38,309 nt of DNA, from contig CACWUS010000013.1 of the NCBI GenBank assembly GCA_902764145.1, positions 1 through 38,309 on the forward strand, in the 5' to 3' direction. Position 1 is the stretch's first letter. Each line of letters begins with the position of its first letter. This document shows, piece by piece, positions 15,553 to 23,515 of the stretch. The notes beneath the pieces are model-generated. The model worked only from the letters and a program-made list of their open reading frames with translations, was not told the DNA's origin and did no database searches. The stretch comes from an uncultured Erysipelotrichaceae bacterium. Lineage in GTDB: Bacteria; Bacillota_I; Bacilli_A; RF39; UBA660. The translations under genes were made by a program, and so were the position numbers.

Positions 15553-15876
15553 ACGGCTTAATACTTTAAGCGTTTTTTTAATGCCATCATTCATTATTGA
15601 TTCAACTATTTTATTTAATTTGCTACCACTTCTTGTAATAAAGTTAGAATAATCTTTATATTCTTCAACAACATAATCATTAATTGATACGTTTTTTCCT
15701 TCGCTAACATCTTTTTCAAATTTTTTAATAGCTTCTTCAGTTAATTTAGATTTAGTATAAGCTTTATATTCATATAACCCTGTTTCTTTTGATATATATA
15801 ATATTAAAAATATAACAAATATTAATAATAAAAATTTAATTAGTTTATTATCATGTTTAATTTCTTCCTCTATCAT
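15538..15876 (-). CDS. Small membrane protein downstream of spoIIP (positional YqxA analogue)
   Basis: A 112-residue protein with one N-terminal membrane helix (about 13-28, IKFLLLIFVIFLILYI) and a charged outer part. Its ATG overlaps the spoIIP stop by four bases, so it is translated with SpoIIP. In B. subtilis spoIIP is followed by yqxA, also a small protein with one N-terminal helix and of unknown function; I see no clear sequence match, so the equivalence is positional. Its 3' end overlaps that of the convergent yigZ-like gene and holds the yigZ terminator. Confidence 0.65.
   Translation of the reverse strand: MIEEEIKHDNKLIKFLLLIFVIFLILYISKETGLYEYKAYTKSKLTEEAIKKFEKDVSEGKNVSINDYVVEEYKDYSNFITRSGSKLNKIVESIMNDGIKKTLKVLSRLFYE
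15551..15579 (+). terminator. Terminator of the yigZ-like gene
   Basis: AAACGGCTTAA / TTAAGCGTTT with a TACT loop and one bulged base, followed by a run of T. It lies inside the 3' coding end of the convergent 112-aa gene. Confidence 0.75.
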
Positions 15877-16751
15877 AAATTATTCTCCTTTATATAGTCT
15901 TTTAATGCTATACTTAATACTTTTAATGTATTATTTATTTCTTCAATGGTATTATCTATACCACCAAGTTCTATTAAAATAGCATTATTGCTTAAGTCTT
16001 GATTGAATATAACATCTTTTCTTTTCATTATTCCCCTACTAAGTCCTTTATATTTACTATTAAAATAATTGTTTAAATAATTAGCAAATTTCTCATTTTT
16101 TTTATAATTTTTATGCTTTGTTGTAAGTACAAACATAATTTTTGCATATCTTTTATCATCTTTTTCATATAATGTATATTTTCTTTTAACTGAATCTCTA
16201 TGTATATCTAAAAGTATTTTAAAATTATATTTTTTCATTTCTGAAAGCATATAATGTCTACTTGCTTCATAGCAGCCTTTATAGTCTAAATTATTCTTTT
16301 TTAAATAATTATTAATACTTTTGGTTTGAATAACTGACTCTATTCCATAGTCATTTAAATAATCTTTTAAAATTAAAGAAGCAGTTTTAACACTAGGAGT
16401 TATTGAATAATCACTTATAAATGGTAAATAGTACTTTTCTGTATCATGGGTGTTATAAATATAAACAATTGGAGCAATTACAATATTTTTATCTTCATTT
16501 TCATAAATTATTTCTTTATTAACAAATTTAATTTCACTAATTTTTTTATAATCATTTATCTTTACTAAATTAATGAAATCTTTGTATACATAATTTGTAT
16601 CTAATTCATATTTATGATTCATTCTATCAATAATATTAAATATAATATTTGTATTTAAAAGTAATATAAAATAAATATATATAAATATTAAAAAACATAT
16701 AATAAGTATAAAATATCTGATATTTGTATTTTTAAATTTAAATCTATACAT
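15873..16751 (-). CDS. spoIIP: Stage II sporulation protein P (SpoIIP) amidase/endopeptidase
   Basis: SpoIIP cleaves peptidoglycan in complex with SpoIID/M during forespore engulfment. The 292-residue protein has an N-terminal membrane anchor (about 13-34) and an outer amidase domain with the family motifs VYIYNTHDTEKY (His102, Glu105), LDIHRDS (His184) and ILIELGGIDNTIEE (Glu261), the expected zinc and catalytic residues. It is shorter than B. subtilis SpoIIP (about 400), mainly in the linker. It is divergent from rpsT, as in the conserved rpsT-gpr-spoIIP region of Bacilli, but gpr is absent here. An endospore programme is implied but not shown by one gene. Confidence 0.88.
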   Translation of the reverse strand: MYRFKFKNTNIRYFILIICFLIFIYIYFILLLNTNIIFNIIDRMNHKYELDTNYVYKDFINLVKINDYKKISEIKFVNKEIIYENEDKNIVIAPIVYIYNTHDTEKYYLPFISDYSITPSVKTASLILKDYLNDYGIESVIQTKSINNYLKKNNLDYKGCYEASRHYMLSEMKKYNFKILLDIHRDSVKRKYTLYEKDDKRYAKIMFVLTTKHKNYKKNEKFANYLNNYFNSKYKGLSRGIMKRKDVIFNQDLSNNAILIELGGIDNTIEEINNTLKVLSIALKDYIKENNL

Positions 16752-16816
16752 ATAATCACCATTATTAATATATAACTATTAGTTTTAAAAAATTGTCGAA
16801 TTAGACCTAAAATTCA

Positions 16817-16845
16817 TTGATTTTTTGTTATTTATTTGTTATTAT
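16817..16845 (+). promoter_or_regulatory. Promoter of rpsT
   Basis: TTGATT (16817-16822), 17 bases, TATTAT (16840-16845), with the start codon 28 bases downstream of the -10 and a strong GGAGGTGG ribosome site. Confidence 0.6.
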
Positions 16846-16872
16846 TAAAGAAGTCTTAAGGGAGGTGGAATC

Positions 16873-17124
16873 ATGCCTAATATTAAAAGTGCTAAAAAAA
16901 GAGTACTAGTTACTAAAAAAGAAACATTATTAAATAACGATGTTAAAGCTAGTATGAAAACTGCTATTAAAAAAGTAGAAAAAGCTCAAACTAAAGAAGA
17001 AGCTATGCAATTAGCTAACACTGCTACAAAAAGAATAGATAATGCTCATCAAAAAGGTGTTATTAAAGCTAATACTAGAGATAGATATAAGACAAGATTA
17101 AATAAAATAGTAAATACAAAATAA
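16873..17124 (+). CDS. rpsT: 30S ribosomal protein S20
   Basis: A very basic 83-residue protein starting MPNIKSAKKRV, the normal S20 start, followed by two long Lys/Ala-rich helices and ending in ANTRDRYKTRLNK, as in the family. S20 binds 16S rRNA and helps assemble the small subunit. It is monocistronic: GGAGGTGG before the ATG, a terminator directly after it. Confidence 0.96.
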   Translation: MPNIKSAKKRVLVTKKETLLNNDVKASMKTAIKKVEKAQTKEEAMQLANTATKRIDNAHQKGVIKANTRDRYKTRLNKIVNTK

Positions 17125-17126
17125 AT

Positions 17127-17151
17127 AAGTAGATTTGATTCTACTTTTTTT
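17127..17151 (+). terminator. Terminator of rpsT
   Basis: AAGTAGA / TCTACTT with a TTTGAT loop and seven T. The T-run is followed by TATAAT at 17153-17158, which may serve the next gene. Confidence 0.85.
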
Positions 17152-17173
17152 GTATAATTAAACTGGTGATACA

Positions 17174-18103
17174 ATGAAAAGAACAAGAATATTACTAAGT
17201 ATATTAATCATATTAATAATGAGTATGATTGGATATTATGTATTAACACATTATGATGAAACAATAAAATATACTTCTAAATTAATTAAAAAATACACAA
17301 GAAAAAGTGTTCAAATACCAGAAACTTCATATAATCATAGAACATTTTCTTTTAAAACAGTAAGTGAAACTGATGACTTTAGTCCCAAAAATATAGAAGA
17401 TATTAAAAAAATATACTATACCGTTTTGAATAATGGATGGGAATCATTTACATTCTACTGCGATGTTGAATATGAAAATTGCTTAGAAGATGTACGTACT
17501 ATTGCTAATTCTGATAAAGATGAATATATTTCTCTTATAAATAATTATGTTAGCCCATATAATTCATATAAGAAATATAACACTTTAATTATAGGTGATG
17601 ATGAAATTAATTTAACAGTTGATAAACTATATACAAATGATGAAATTGAAAGGTTAAATAATTATGTATCAACCTTTCTGGAAAAAAACAATATCAGAAA
17701 AGGAAATGTATCAAAAAATGATATTGAGAAGATACACGATCACTTAATAAATATAATTAGTTATGATAAAGAGTTTAATAAAGAAACCGACAAAGAAACT
17801 GAGTCAAATAAAGCATCAAGTGCAATCTTTAATAAAAAAGCATTATGTAGTGGATATACAGATGCATTCTCAATATTCTTAGATAAATTAAATATACCAA
17901 ATTTTAAAATTAACACAGAAGAACATGAATGGAATGTAATTTATTTTAACAAGAAATGGACTCACATAGATGTTACATGGGATGATGATGAAATTAATAA
18001 AAATAACAATAGAAACTTCTTTATGATAACTACTAAAGATTTATTTAGCAAAGATAAAAAAGATCATTTATTTAATGAAGAATTGTTTTTAGAATTAAAA
18101 TAA
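17174..18103 (+). CDS. Membrane-anchored transglutaminase-like protein
   Basis: A 309-residue protein with an N-terminal hydrophobic helix (about 6-24) and no lipobox, so an uncleaved anchor with the rest outside is likely. The C-terminal 120 residues hold a transglutaminase-like core: ALCSGYTDAFSIFLDKLNI (Cys225), HEWNVIYF (His251) and WTHIDVTWDDD (Asp266), in the family order Cys-His-Asp. Bacterial members are proteases or cross-linkers at the cell surface; the substrate is unknown. The middle region is unrecognised. ATG 17174 follows GGTGAT. It ends in a perfect terminator shared with miaA. Confidence 0.78.
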   Translation: MKRTRILLSILIILIMSMIGYYVLTHYDETIKYTSKLIKKYTRKSVQIPETSYNHRTFSFKTVSETDDFSPKNIEDIKKIYYTVLNNGWESFTFYCDVEYENCLEDVRTIANSDKDEYISLINNYVSPYNSYKKYNTLIIGDDEINLTVDKLYTNDEIERLNNYVSTFLEKNNIRKGNVSKNDIEKIHDHLINIISYDKEFNKETDKETESNKASSAIFNKKALCSGYTDAFSIFLDKLNIPNFKINTEEHEWNVIYFNKKWTHIDVTWDDDEINKNNNRNFFMITTKDLFSKDKKDHLFNEELFLELK

Positions 18104-18131
18104 ACTTTCTTGATTACTCAAGAAAGTTTTT
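18102..18131. terminator. Bidirectional terminator between the transglutaminase-like gene and miaA
   Basis: A perfect 12-bp stem AAACTTTCTTGA / TCAAGAAAGTTT with a TTAC loop, T-rich on the plus side and A-rich on the other, so it can stop both convergent transcripts. It overlaps the 3' end of miaA (stop at 18114). Confidence 0.85.
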
Positions 18132-18992
18132 AATTTCATTTAATGTTTCTTCAAAATTGTTGTAATTTACTTTAAACCAAGTAATATCAGTCATTTGATT
18201 TTTAAACCAAGTCATTTGTCTTTTAGCATAATGTCTTGTGTTCTTCTTTATTAATTCTTTAGCCTCATCTAAAGTAATTTTATTTTCAAAATACATTTCT
18301 AATTCCTTGTATCCAATAATACTTGAAAACTTTTTATAGTGCTTTGAATATAAAGACTTAGCTTCCTCAAGTAGTCCTTCACTAAACATCTTGTCTACTC
18401 TAGAATTAATTCTTTCATATAACTCATTTTTAGGAGCATATAAGCCAATTAAATCAAAATCATATATTCTATTATTAATTTCATTTTTATTCTCAATATA
18501 CTTACCAGTTTCATTATAGTAAGTAATATATCTTTCAAGTCTTTGTCTATTGTTTACATGAATATTGTTATTTGGATTAATATTATTAGCCATAGCTTTT
18601 AATTCAGTATTTGTATAATTACTATAATCTACTCTCTTAATTTTAGTTTCTTCTAAATTATAGTCATATAGTAATGCTTTTAAATATAAACCAGAGCCTC
18701 CTACTATTATTACATTTTTATCTTCTTTAATAAATTTATCAAGTAAATTTCTTGCATCTTTTTGATAGTCATATAAGGTATAATCTTGATTTAAAGAAAC
18801 TATATCAAATAAATAATGTTCTATATTATCTTTTTCATTTTCCTTAATTTTAGCAGTAGCAATTAAAGGCTCTTTGTAAACTTGCGTAGAATCTGCATTT
18901 AATATAACTGCATTATATTTTTTAGCTAAATAAATTGAAGCATCGGTTTTACCTGTAGCTGTTAATCCTGCAATTACTATTACTCTACTCAT
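18114..18992 (-). CDS. miaA: tRNA dimethylallyltransferase (MiaA)
   Basis: MiaA transfers a dimethylallyl group to A37 of tRNAs that read UNN codons. The 292-residue protein has the P-loop GLTATGKT near residue 10, the ILNADSTQVYK motif, GGSGLYLKALL near residue 100, and RHYAKRQMTWFKNQ near the C terminus, all characteristic. I chose ATG 18992 (MSRVIVIAG); an in-frame GTG at 19001 has no ribosome site. The start overlaps the stop of the 54-aa gene. It is last in the operon starting at yqeG and ends in a shared terminator. Confidence 0.93.
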   Translation of the reverse strand: MSRVIVIAGLTATGKTDASIYLAKKYNAVILNADSTQVYKEPLIATAKIKENEKDNIEHYLFDIVSLNQDYTLYDYQKDARNLLDKFIKEDKNVIIVGGSGLYLKALLYDYNLEETKIKRVDYSNYTNTELKAMANNINPNNNIHVNNRQRLERYITYYNETGKYIENKNEINNRIYDFDLIGLYAPKNELYERINSRVDKMFSEGLLEEAKSLYSKHYKKFSSIIGYKELEMYFENKITLDEAKELIKKNTRHYAKRQMTWFKNQMTDITWFKVNYNNFEETLNEIKNFLE

Positions 18993-19149
18993 CTCTATCA
19001 CGTCCGTTATATATTTCCCATACTAATCTTTTGCTTTTCTTTTCAACAATATCCCCATCATCATTTAATTCCCAACCATTTTCTTCTAACATTTCAAGCA
19101 AAGCTTCAATAGCATTCTTTAATTCTTTACTTAATTCAATCTCACTCAT
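18985..19149 (-). CDS. Small protein between mutL and miaA (54 aa)
   Basis: An unrecognised 54-residue acidic protein: a helix of about 30 residues (ELKNAIEALLEMLEENGWEL), a short DDGD turn and a basic end. The frame is open to 19197, but ATG 19149 has AAGGAG ten bases upstream and overlaps the mutL stop, so I use it. Its own stop overlaps the miaA start, so it is translationally linked on both sides. Confidence 0.65.
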   Translation of the reverse strand: MSEIELSKELKNAIEALLEMLEENGWELNDDGDIVEKKSKRLVWEIYNGRDRDE

Positions 19150-20911
19150 CAAAAGCATTCTCCTTTGAAAAATTAACTCTCTTAAACATTTTTTCAAGTT
19201 CGTATAGAGGATATTTTATATGAGTTGGTCTTCCGTGAGGACAAGTATATGGAAACTTACATTTAAATAAATTATCAATTATTCTCTCCTGCTCTTCAAA
19301 ACTAATATGAGTATTTGCTTTAACACTCATTTTGCATGCTATTGAAGCAGCCATTGAATCGGTAAATTTAGCTTTATCAAATTTTCCTTTAAATTCACCT
19401 ATTAACTCAAATATTTTTTTAATACTATCATTTTCGAATCCTTCTTTAATCCATGTCGGATGAGATAAAACTCTAAAAGTATTTTTTCCAAACTCTTCTA
19501 TTTCAAATCCTAAATCATTAAGTTCACTAATATTTTCTTTAATATTCATGAATTCATTATGAGAATATTCTAAAGTTAAAGGAATTAACATTTTAGTAGT
19601 ATAAACTTGTTTAGCATTAATAGCATCAACTATTTTTTCATAATTAGCTCTTTCATCGGCAGCATGTATATCAAACATATACATAGTATCTTCATCTTCA
19701 GCTATTAAAAAGGTACCAAGAGCAAGACCAACAGGATGAATTAATTTTTGTTCTCTTTTAACACTTTCTTCATCATAAACAGGAGAGTCAAAATTAAGTC
19801 TAATTTCTTCAATTTTTCTCTCTTCATTAACTTCTTCATTTATAGTAGGATTAATGCTGTATTCGTCAAATTCTTCATTAATAATCGGAGTATTATAACT
19901 AACTTCCTTATATGATTTAAATGTATTATCTGAATTATTTAATGCATCTCTAATAGTATTAAAAAGTAGATCAGTTAAACTTTCTAATTTAGAAAACTTA
20001 ATATCTTGTTTAGTTGGATGAATATTAACATCTATTAAAGTTGGATCAGTTTCAATATTAATAACAACTATTGGATATTTGTTATCAGCAAGAACTCTAT
20101 GATATGCATCCTTAATAGTTCTAATTACACTAGTATTACTTACCACTCTACCATTAACAAGAGTAATCATATTATTTCTACTAGATTTAGCTATATTTAA
20201 ATTACTAATATATCCAGATATAACATAATCATAATTTTCTGCATTAATTTGTATCATATTTTTAGTAGTATTAATTCCAAAAATCTCATGAATAGTTTTA
20301 TACAAGTCTCCACTACCTGATGTTTTTAAAACTTGTTTTTCATCATTAATAAGTTCAAATGAAATATCAGGATGTGATAAAGCAATTTTTTCAATAAATG
20401 ATACACTATTAGCAAGTTCAGTATGTAAACTCTTTAAAAATTTAAGTCTAGCAGGAGTATTATAAAAAAGTTCTGTTACTTCAATAATAGTACCACGTCT
20501 CATACTGCCAATTTTTTCTTCAATTATTTTACCAGCTTTCACACGTACATATGTACTTTCTTTTGAATCATATGTATCTAAGACTGTATTACTAACTGCA
20601 CTAATAGCTGCAAGTGCTTCACCACGAAATCCAAGTGTATTAATAAAATATAAATCATTTTCACTCTTTATTTTACTAGTGGCATGTCTACTAAAACATA
20701 AAATAGCGTCATCCTTAGACATGCCAATACCATCATCTACTACTCTAATTAGCTTGACTCCACTTTCAAGTAATTCTATTTTAATATTTTTAGATTCAGC
20801 ATCTATACTGTTTTCAACTAATTCTTTTACAACATTAGCAATTTTTTCAACTACTTCCCCAGCGGCTATTTTATTAATTAGGGTATCCCCCATTACTTTA
20901 ATCTTTCCCAT
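19142..20911 (-). CDS. mutL: DNA mismatch repair protein MutL
   Basis: MutL couples MutS recognition to strand removal. The 589-residue protein has the GHKL ATPase motifs at the N terminus (NKIAAGEVVE, ELVENSIDA, DDGIGM, GFRGEAL) and a C-terminal endonuclease domain with DIHAADERANYE, ACKMSVKAN and CPHGRP, which make up the metal site of nicking MutL proteins (the usual Gln of DQHA is Ile here). mutS is not in the window. The ATG follows directly on the yqeH stop. Confidence 0.95.
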   Translation of the reverse strand: MGKIKVMGDTLINKIAAGEVVEKIANVVKELVENSIDAESKNIKIELLESGVKLIRVVDDGIGMSKDDAILCFSRHATSKIKSENDLYFINTLGFRGEALAAISAVSNTVLDTYDSKESTYVRVKAGKIIEEKIGSMRRGTIIEVTELFYNTPARLKFLKSLHTELANSVSFIEKIALSHPDISFELINDEKQVLKTSGSGDLYKTIHEIFGINTTKNMIQINAENYDYVISGYISNLNIAKSSRNNMITLVNGRVVSNTSVIRTIKDAYHRVLADNKYPIVVINIETDPTLIDVNIHPTKQDIKFSKLESLTDLLFNTIRDALNNSDNTFKSYKEVSYNTPIINEEFDEYSINPTINEEVNEERKIEEIRLNFDSPVYDEESVKREQKLIHPVGLALGTFLIAEDEDTMYMFDIHAADERANYEKIVDAINAKQVYTTKMLIPLTLEYSHNEFMNIKENISELNDLGFEIEEFGKNTFRVLSHPTWIKEGFENDSIKKIFELIGEFKGKFDKAKFTDSMAASIACKMSVKANTHISFEEQERIIDNLFKCKFPYTCPHGRPTHIKYPLYELEKMFKRVNFSKENAFDE

Positions 20912-21913
20912 TTAAATCATACTCTTTCTTTTAGTAAGTAATTTATTATCAAGTGTATGTACTCGAACGCTACCTACTTTAGTTATTCTAATAAAACCAA
21001 GACCATTTATAATAATATCGGTTGGCTCATTAATCTCATAGTTAATACTAGGCAATATCTTAAGTTTGTCATTTTTAGATTTTACTTTTTCATATCTTAA
21101 TTTATCATTCATAAAGAAACTAAAACTATTAGTTTTATCTCCAATGTTTTCTATTCTTAATATGTCATTTACTACTACAGCGTAATTACTTCTAACTTGA
21201 AATGTCTTAACTTTTATTTCTTTTTTAGGATAAAATTTAACTACTTTAGAATAATCAACAAAATTATATATAGCATTATTATCTATAAAACCAGGAGTAT
21301 CTACAATAGTAAGTTTATTATCAAGTTTAATTGTAATATATGAAGCAGTTGTATTTGGAATAGAACTTGTTGTAATAGTAGGCTTCTTAAGATTACTTGT
21401 AAGTAAATGATTAATAAATGTACTTTTACCTGCATTAGTAAATCCTACTATATATATCCTTTTAACATTATCTCTTCTTATATTTTCTAAAAACTTATCA
21501 ATATTATAATTTTTTAAAGATGAAATGCACATTATATTATTAGTATCTATAATATTATTTTTTACATATTCTATTATTTTCTTTTCTTTTAAACTTTTAG
21601 GCAAAATATCTTTTTTAGTAATCAAAATATATTTATTATTTTTAAATTTGTTAATATATTTTTTGATACTATCACTAATATTAAGAGAATCTATTAAAAA
21701 TGCAACACTTGCATATATATCACTATTAATATTTCTTATGATGCCATCAGTATCTATTTTTTTATCAAGTACACTATATTCTCCATAATGCATTATTTTA
21801 AAGCATCTTTCACAATAATCACTTTTATCATAAACACTAGATTTAACAAAACCATCAGCATCTATATTATCAGTTTGTAAAACACTACCACAGCCTAAAC
21901 ATTTTTTATTCAT
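20912..21913 (-). CDS. yqeH: Circularly permuted GTPase YqeH
   Basis: YqeH assists 30S subunit assembly. The 333-residue protein has an N-terminal zinc finger (Cys5, Cys8, Cys34, Cys37) and a permuted GTPase domain with G4 (ITKKD) before G1 (GFTNAGKST) and G3 (DTPG), followed by a C-terminal treble-clef/TRAP-like region. B. subtilis YqeH is about 366 residues, so this one is trimmed. It overlaps the end of yqeG by eight bases and runs directly into mutL. yqeG-yqeH is a conserved pair in Bacillota. Confidence 0.92.
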   Translation of the reverse strand: MNKKCLGCGSVLQTDNIDADGFVKSSVYDKSDYCERCFKIMHYGEYSVLDKKIDTDGIIRNINSDIYASVAFLIDSLNISDSIKKYINKFKNNKYILITKKDILPKSLKEKKIIEYVKNNIIDTNNIMCISSLKNYNIDKFLENIRRDNVKRIYIVGFTNAGKSTFINHLLTSNLKKPTITTSSIPNTTASYITIKLDNKLTIVDTPGFIDNNAIYNFVDYSKVVKFYPKKEIKVKTFQVRSNYAVVVNDILRIENIGDKTNSFSFFMNDKLRYEKVKSKNDKLKILPSINYEINEPTDIIINGLGFIRITKVGSVRVHTLDNKLLTKRKSMI

Positions 21914-22430
21914 AATATTTCCCCTTTATAAATAAATCTTTGCTTGCTAGTCTATCATATATAAATTTTTCTGCTATTCGATTAAATATAGTAATACTAT
22001 AATCATGTGGTGTTAGTGGATTTACAAGTATACTTGTTATATCTAATTTGTTCGCACCATAAATATCAGTTAAGAGTTGATCTCCTACTGCTGCTACTTC
22101 TGTACTTTTATATTTAAATTTATCCATAATTCTTTCATATTTATTCTTACTTGGCTTTAATGAAAAAGCACAAGCATCAACATTTAAATAAGTTTTAAAT
22201 GGCTCTATTCTACTCTTAGTACTATTAGACATAATAATAATTTTAAAGCCCTTATCTTTAAGTTCATCAAATAATTTTTTAACTCTTTTAGTTGCTTTTT
22301 TTACATGAGGAGGTGCTATTGTATTATCTAAATCAAAAATAATACAACGTACTCCTTTTTTATATAACTTATCATAGTTAATATAATAAATACTTTTTTG
22401 ATAAATATCAGGCATATACTTTTCTACCAT
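21906..22430 (-). CDS. yqeG: HAD-superfamily phosphatase YqeG
   Basis: A 174-residue YqeG-type HAD phosphatase with motif I FDLDNTIAPP (both Asp residues present), motif II IIMSNSTKSR, motif III Lys in FSLKPSK, and motif IV VGDQLLTDIYGAN. Related proteins include phosphatidylglycerophosphate phosphatases, so a role in lipid synthesis is possible but not shown. It is first gene of the operon to miaA. ATG 22430 follows AAGGAAG. Confidence 0.9.
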   Translation of the reverse strand: MVEKYMPDIYQKSIYYINYDKLYKKGVRCIIFDLDNTIAPPHVKKATKRVKKLFDELKDKGFKIIIMSNSTKSRIEPFKTYLNVDACAFSLKPSKNKYERIMDKFKYKSTEVAAVGDQLLTDIYGANKLDITSILVNPLTPHDYSITIFNRIAEKFIYDRLASKDLFIKGKYYE

Positions 22431-22449
22431 ACTAACACTTCCTTATAAA

Positions 22450-22455
22450 ATTATA
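22450..22455 (-). promoter_or_regulatory. -10 element of the yqeG-yqeH-mutL-miaA operon
   Basis: TATAAT on the minus strand with the ATG 20 bases downstream. No -35 can be recognised (T-rich, overlapping the preceding terminator tail). Confidence 0.45.
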
Positions 22456-22467
22456 TCAATTTTTAGA

Positions 22468-22494
22468 AATAAAAAAAAGACTTATTTAAGTCTT
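22468..22494 (-). terminator. Terminator of the tandem membrane protein genes
   Basis: AAGACTT / AAGTCTT with an AAAT loop followed by eight T on the minus strand. The stem includes the last codons of the 151-aa gene. Confidence 0.85.
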
Positions 22495-22508
22495 CTTTGA
22501 TATGCTTC
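22482..22508 (-). repeat. 27-bp direct repeat, copy 1 (3' end of paralogue B)
   Basis: Identical to 22947-22973. Both encode the C-terminal YQRRLK and stop. Only this copy has the additional arm that makes a terminator. Confidence 0.75.
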
Positions 22509-22937
22509 AATTGATCTATTATATTTACCAAGATCAATAGTGTCATCTACTATTGATTTAGCAAGAATTAATGAAGCAGTTGTTCCAAATGATGCTGCTA
22601 AAATTATAGCAATTATTTTTTCAACTGACATAATATCTGTTGGCATTTCTCCATATATGATATTAATAAAATTTGTAAGGCCATAAGCTCCAACTCCAAT
22701 ACTAGCTGCAGAAGATGGTATTTCCCATTTAAGTCTATCTACAAAATATTTTCTTGCTTCTATCATTAATGGTAGATATTTGCCATCATTTAATTTTGAT
22801 ACTGCTTCATCAGCACTAGTTATTTGATTTTGTGCTTCTTCTATCATTGAATTTGCTAATTCTTTTTCACATTCTAATTCCTGTATTTTTTCTTCATAAG
22901 ATAAATTACTAGCACAAATACTATCAATATTTCTCAT
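22482..22937 (-). CDS. Two-helix membrane protein, tandem paralogue B (151 aa)
   Basis: Unrecognised. A coiled-coil N terminus (about 10-60, Glu/Lys-rich) is followed by two hydrophobic stretches (about 75-93 and 107-130), then a short basic end IEAYQRRLK. The previous gene (22947-23432) has the same layout and the same C-terminal nine residues, so the two arose by duplication. The gap is nine bases, with a GAGG ribosome site, so they are co-transcribed. Function unknown. Confidence 0.65.
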   Translation of the reverse strand: MRNIDSICASNLSYEEKIQELECEKELANSMIEEAQNQITSADEAVSKLNDGKYLPLMIEARKYFVDRLKWEIPSSAASIGVGAYGLTNFINIIYGEMPTDIMSVEKIIAIILAASFGTTASLILAKSIVDDTIDLGKYNRSIEAYQRRLK

Positions 22938-22946
22938 ATTTCCTCC

Positions 22947-22973
22947 TTATTTAAGTCTTCTTTGATATGCTTC
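22947..22973 (-). repeat. 27-bp direct repeat, copy 2 (3' end of paralogue A)
   Basis: Identical to 22482-22508, but not followed by a pairing arm, so it is not a terminator here. Confidence 0.75.
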
Positions 22974-23432
22974 TATTTCATTATCATATCTAACGTAATT
23001 AATAAAATTTTTTACACATAATATTGCACATACTGCTGCTCCAACTGGTATAAAGTAACAACCACCAACATACAATAAATATTCAGCTAACTTAGTGATA
23101 TCTAAATTGCCATTTAGATATTGTTGCCACATATAATAAGTCTCAGCTCCTCCTACACCAGATGCAAACATTTGTATAAAGGCTCTTTTTAAACTACCAT
23201 CTTGTTCTTTAACCATTTTTTCTAAGTAAGAACCTTTTCTAAGCTTTTCAATAGCTTCATTATTATCATTATATGCTTTAATAATTCTTTCTTTTTCGCT
23301 TTGTAAATATTGCAATTTTTTTTCATATGATTTTGCACTAGTACAAAGTGATTCCCTGTTTCCTATAGTTTTAATATTTTCTTTATCTTCCTCTAAATAT
23401 GGAAAAAAGATTGGAATAAATAATGGATCCAT
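22947..23432 (-). CDS. Two-helix membrane protein, tandem paralogue A (161 aa)
   Basis: Unrecognised. A short hydrophobic start, a coiled-coil stretch (about 30-65), two membrane segments (about 83-104 and 118-145) and the basic end IEAYQRRLK shared with its downstream paralogue. Both are small proteins with a coiled coil facing one side of the membrane and could oligomerise together; this is inference. It has its own promoter (23459-23487) and a G-rich ribosome site of eight G. Confidence 0.65.
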   Translation of the reverse strand: MDPLFIPIFFPYLEEDKENIKTIGNRESLCTSAKSYEKKLQYLQSEKERIIKAYNDNNEAIEKLRKGSYLEKMVKEQDGSLKRAFIQMFASGVGGAETYYMWQQYLNGNLDITKLAEYLLYVGGCYFIPVGAAVCAILCVKNFINYVRYDNEIEAYQRRLK

Positions 23433-23458
23433 AATTTCCCCCCCTTAAAAACAAGCAT

Positions 23459-23487
23459 ATTATACCATAAATTTAATAAGAATTCAA
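23459..23487 (-). promoter_or_regulatory. Promoter of the tandem membrane protein genes
   Basis: TTGAAT (23482-23487), 17 bases, TATAAT (23459-23464) on the minus strand, then a short leader with AAGGGGGGGG. Confidence 0.75.
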
Positions 23488-23515
23488 TAAAAAGACTTAG
23501 CTATGCGCTAAGTCT
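23488..23515 (-). terminator. Terminator after the obg-linked 321-aa gene
   Basis: A 9-bp stem AGACTTAGC / GCTAAGTCT with a 5-base loop, followed by TTTTTA on the minus strand. It overlaps the stop codon at 23501. Confidence 0.85.

Noticed and set aside
22947-22973. Terminator at the end of paralogue A
   Set aside because: It repeats the end of paralogue B but lacks the opposite arm and T-run, so no hairpin forms.
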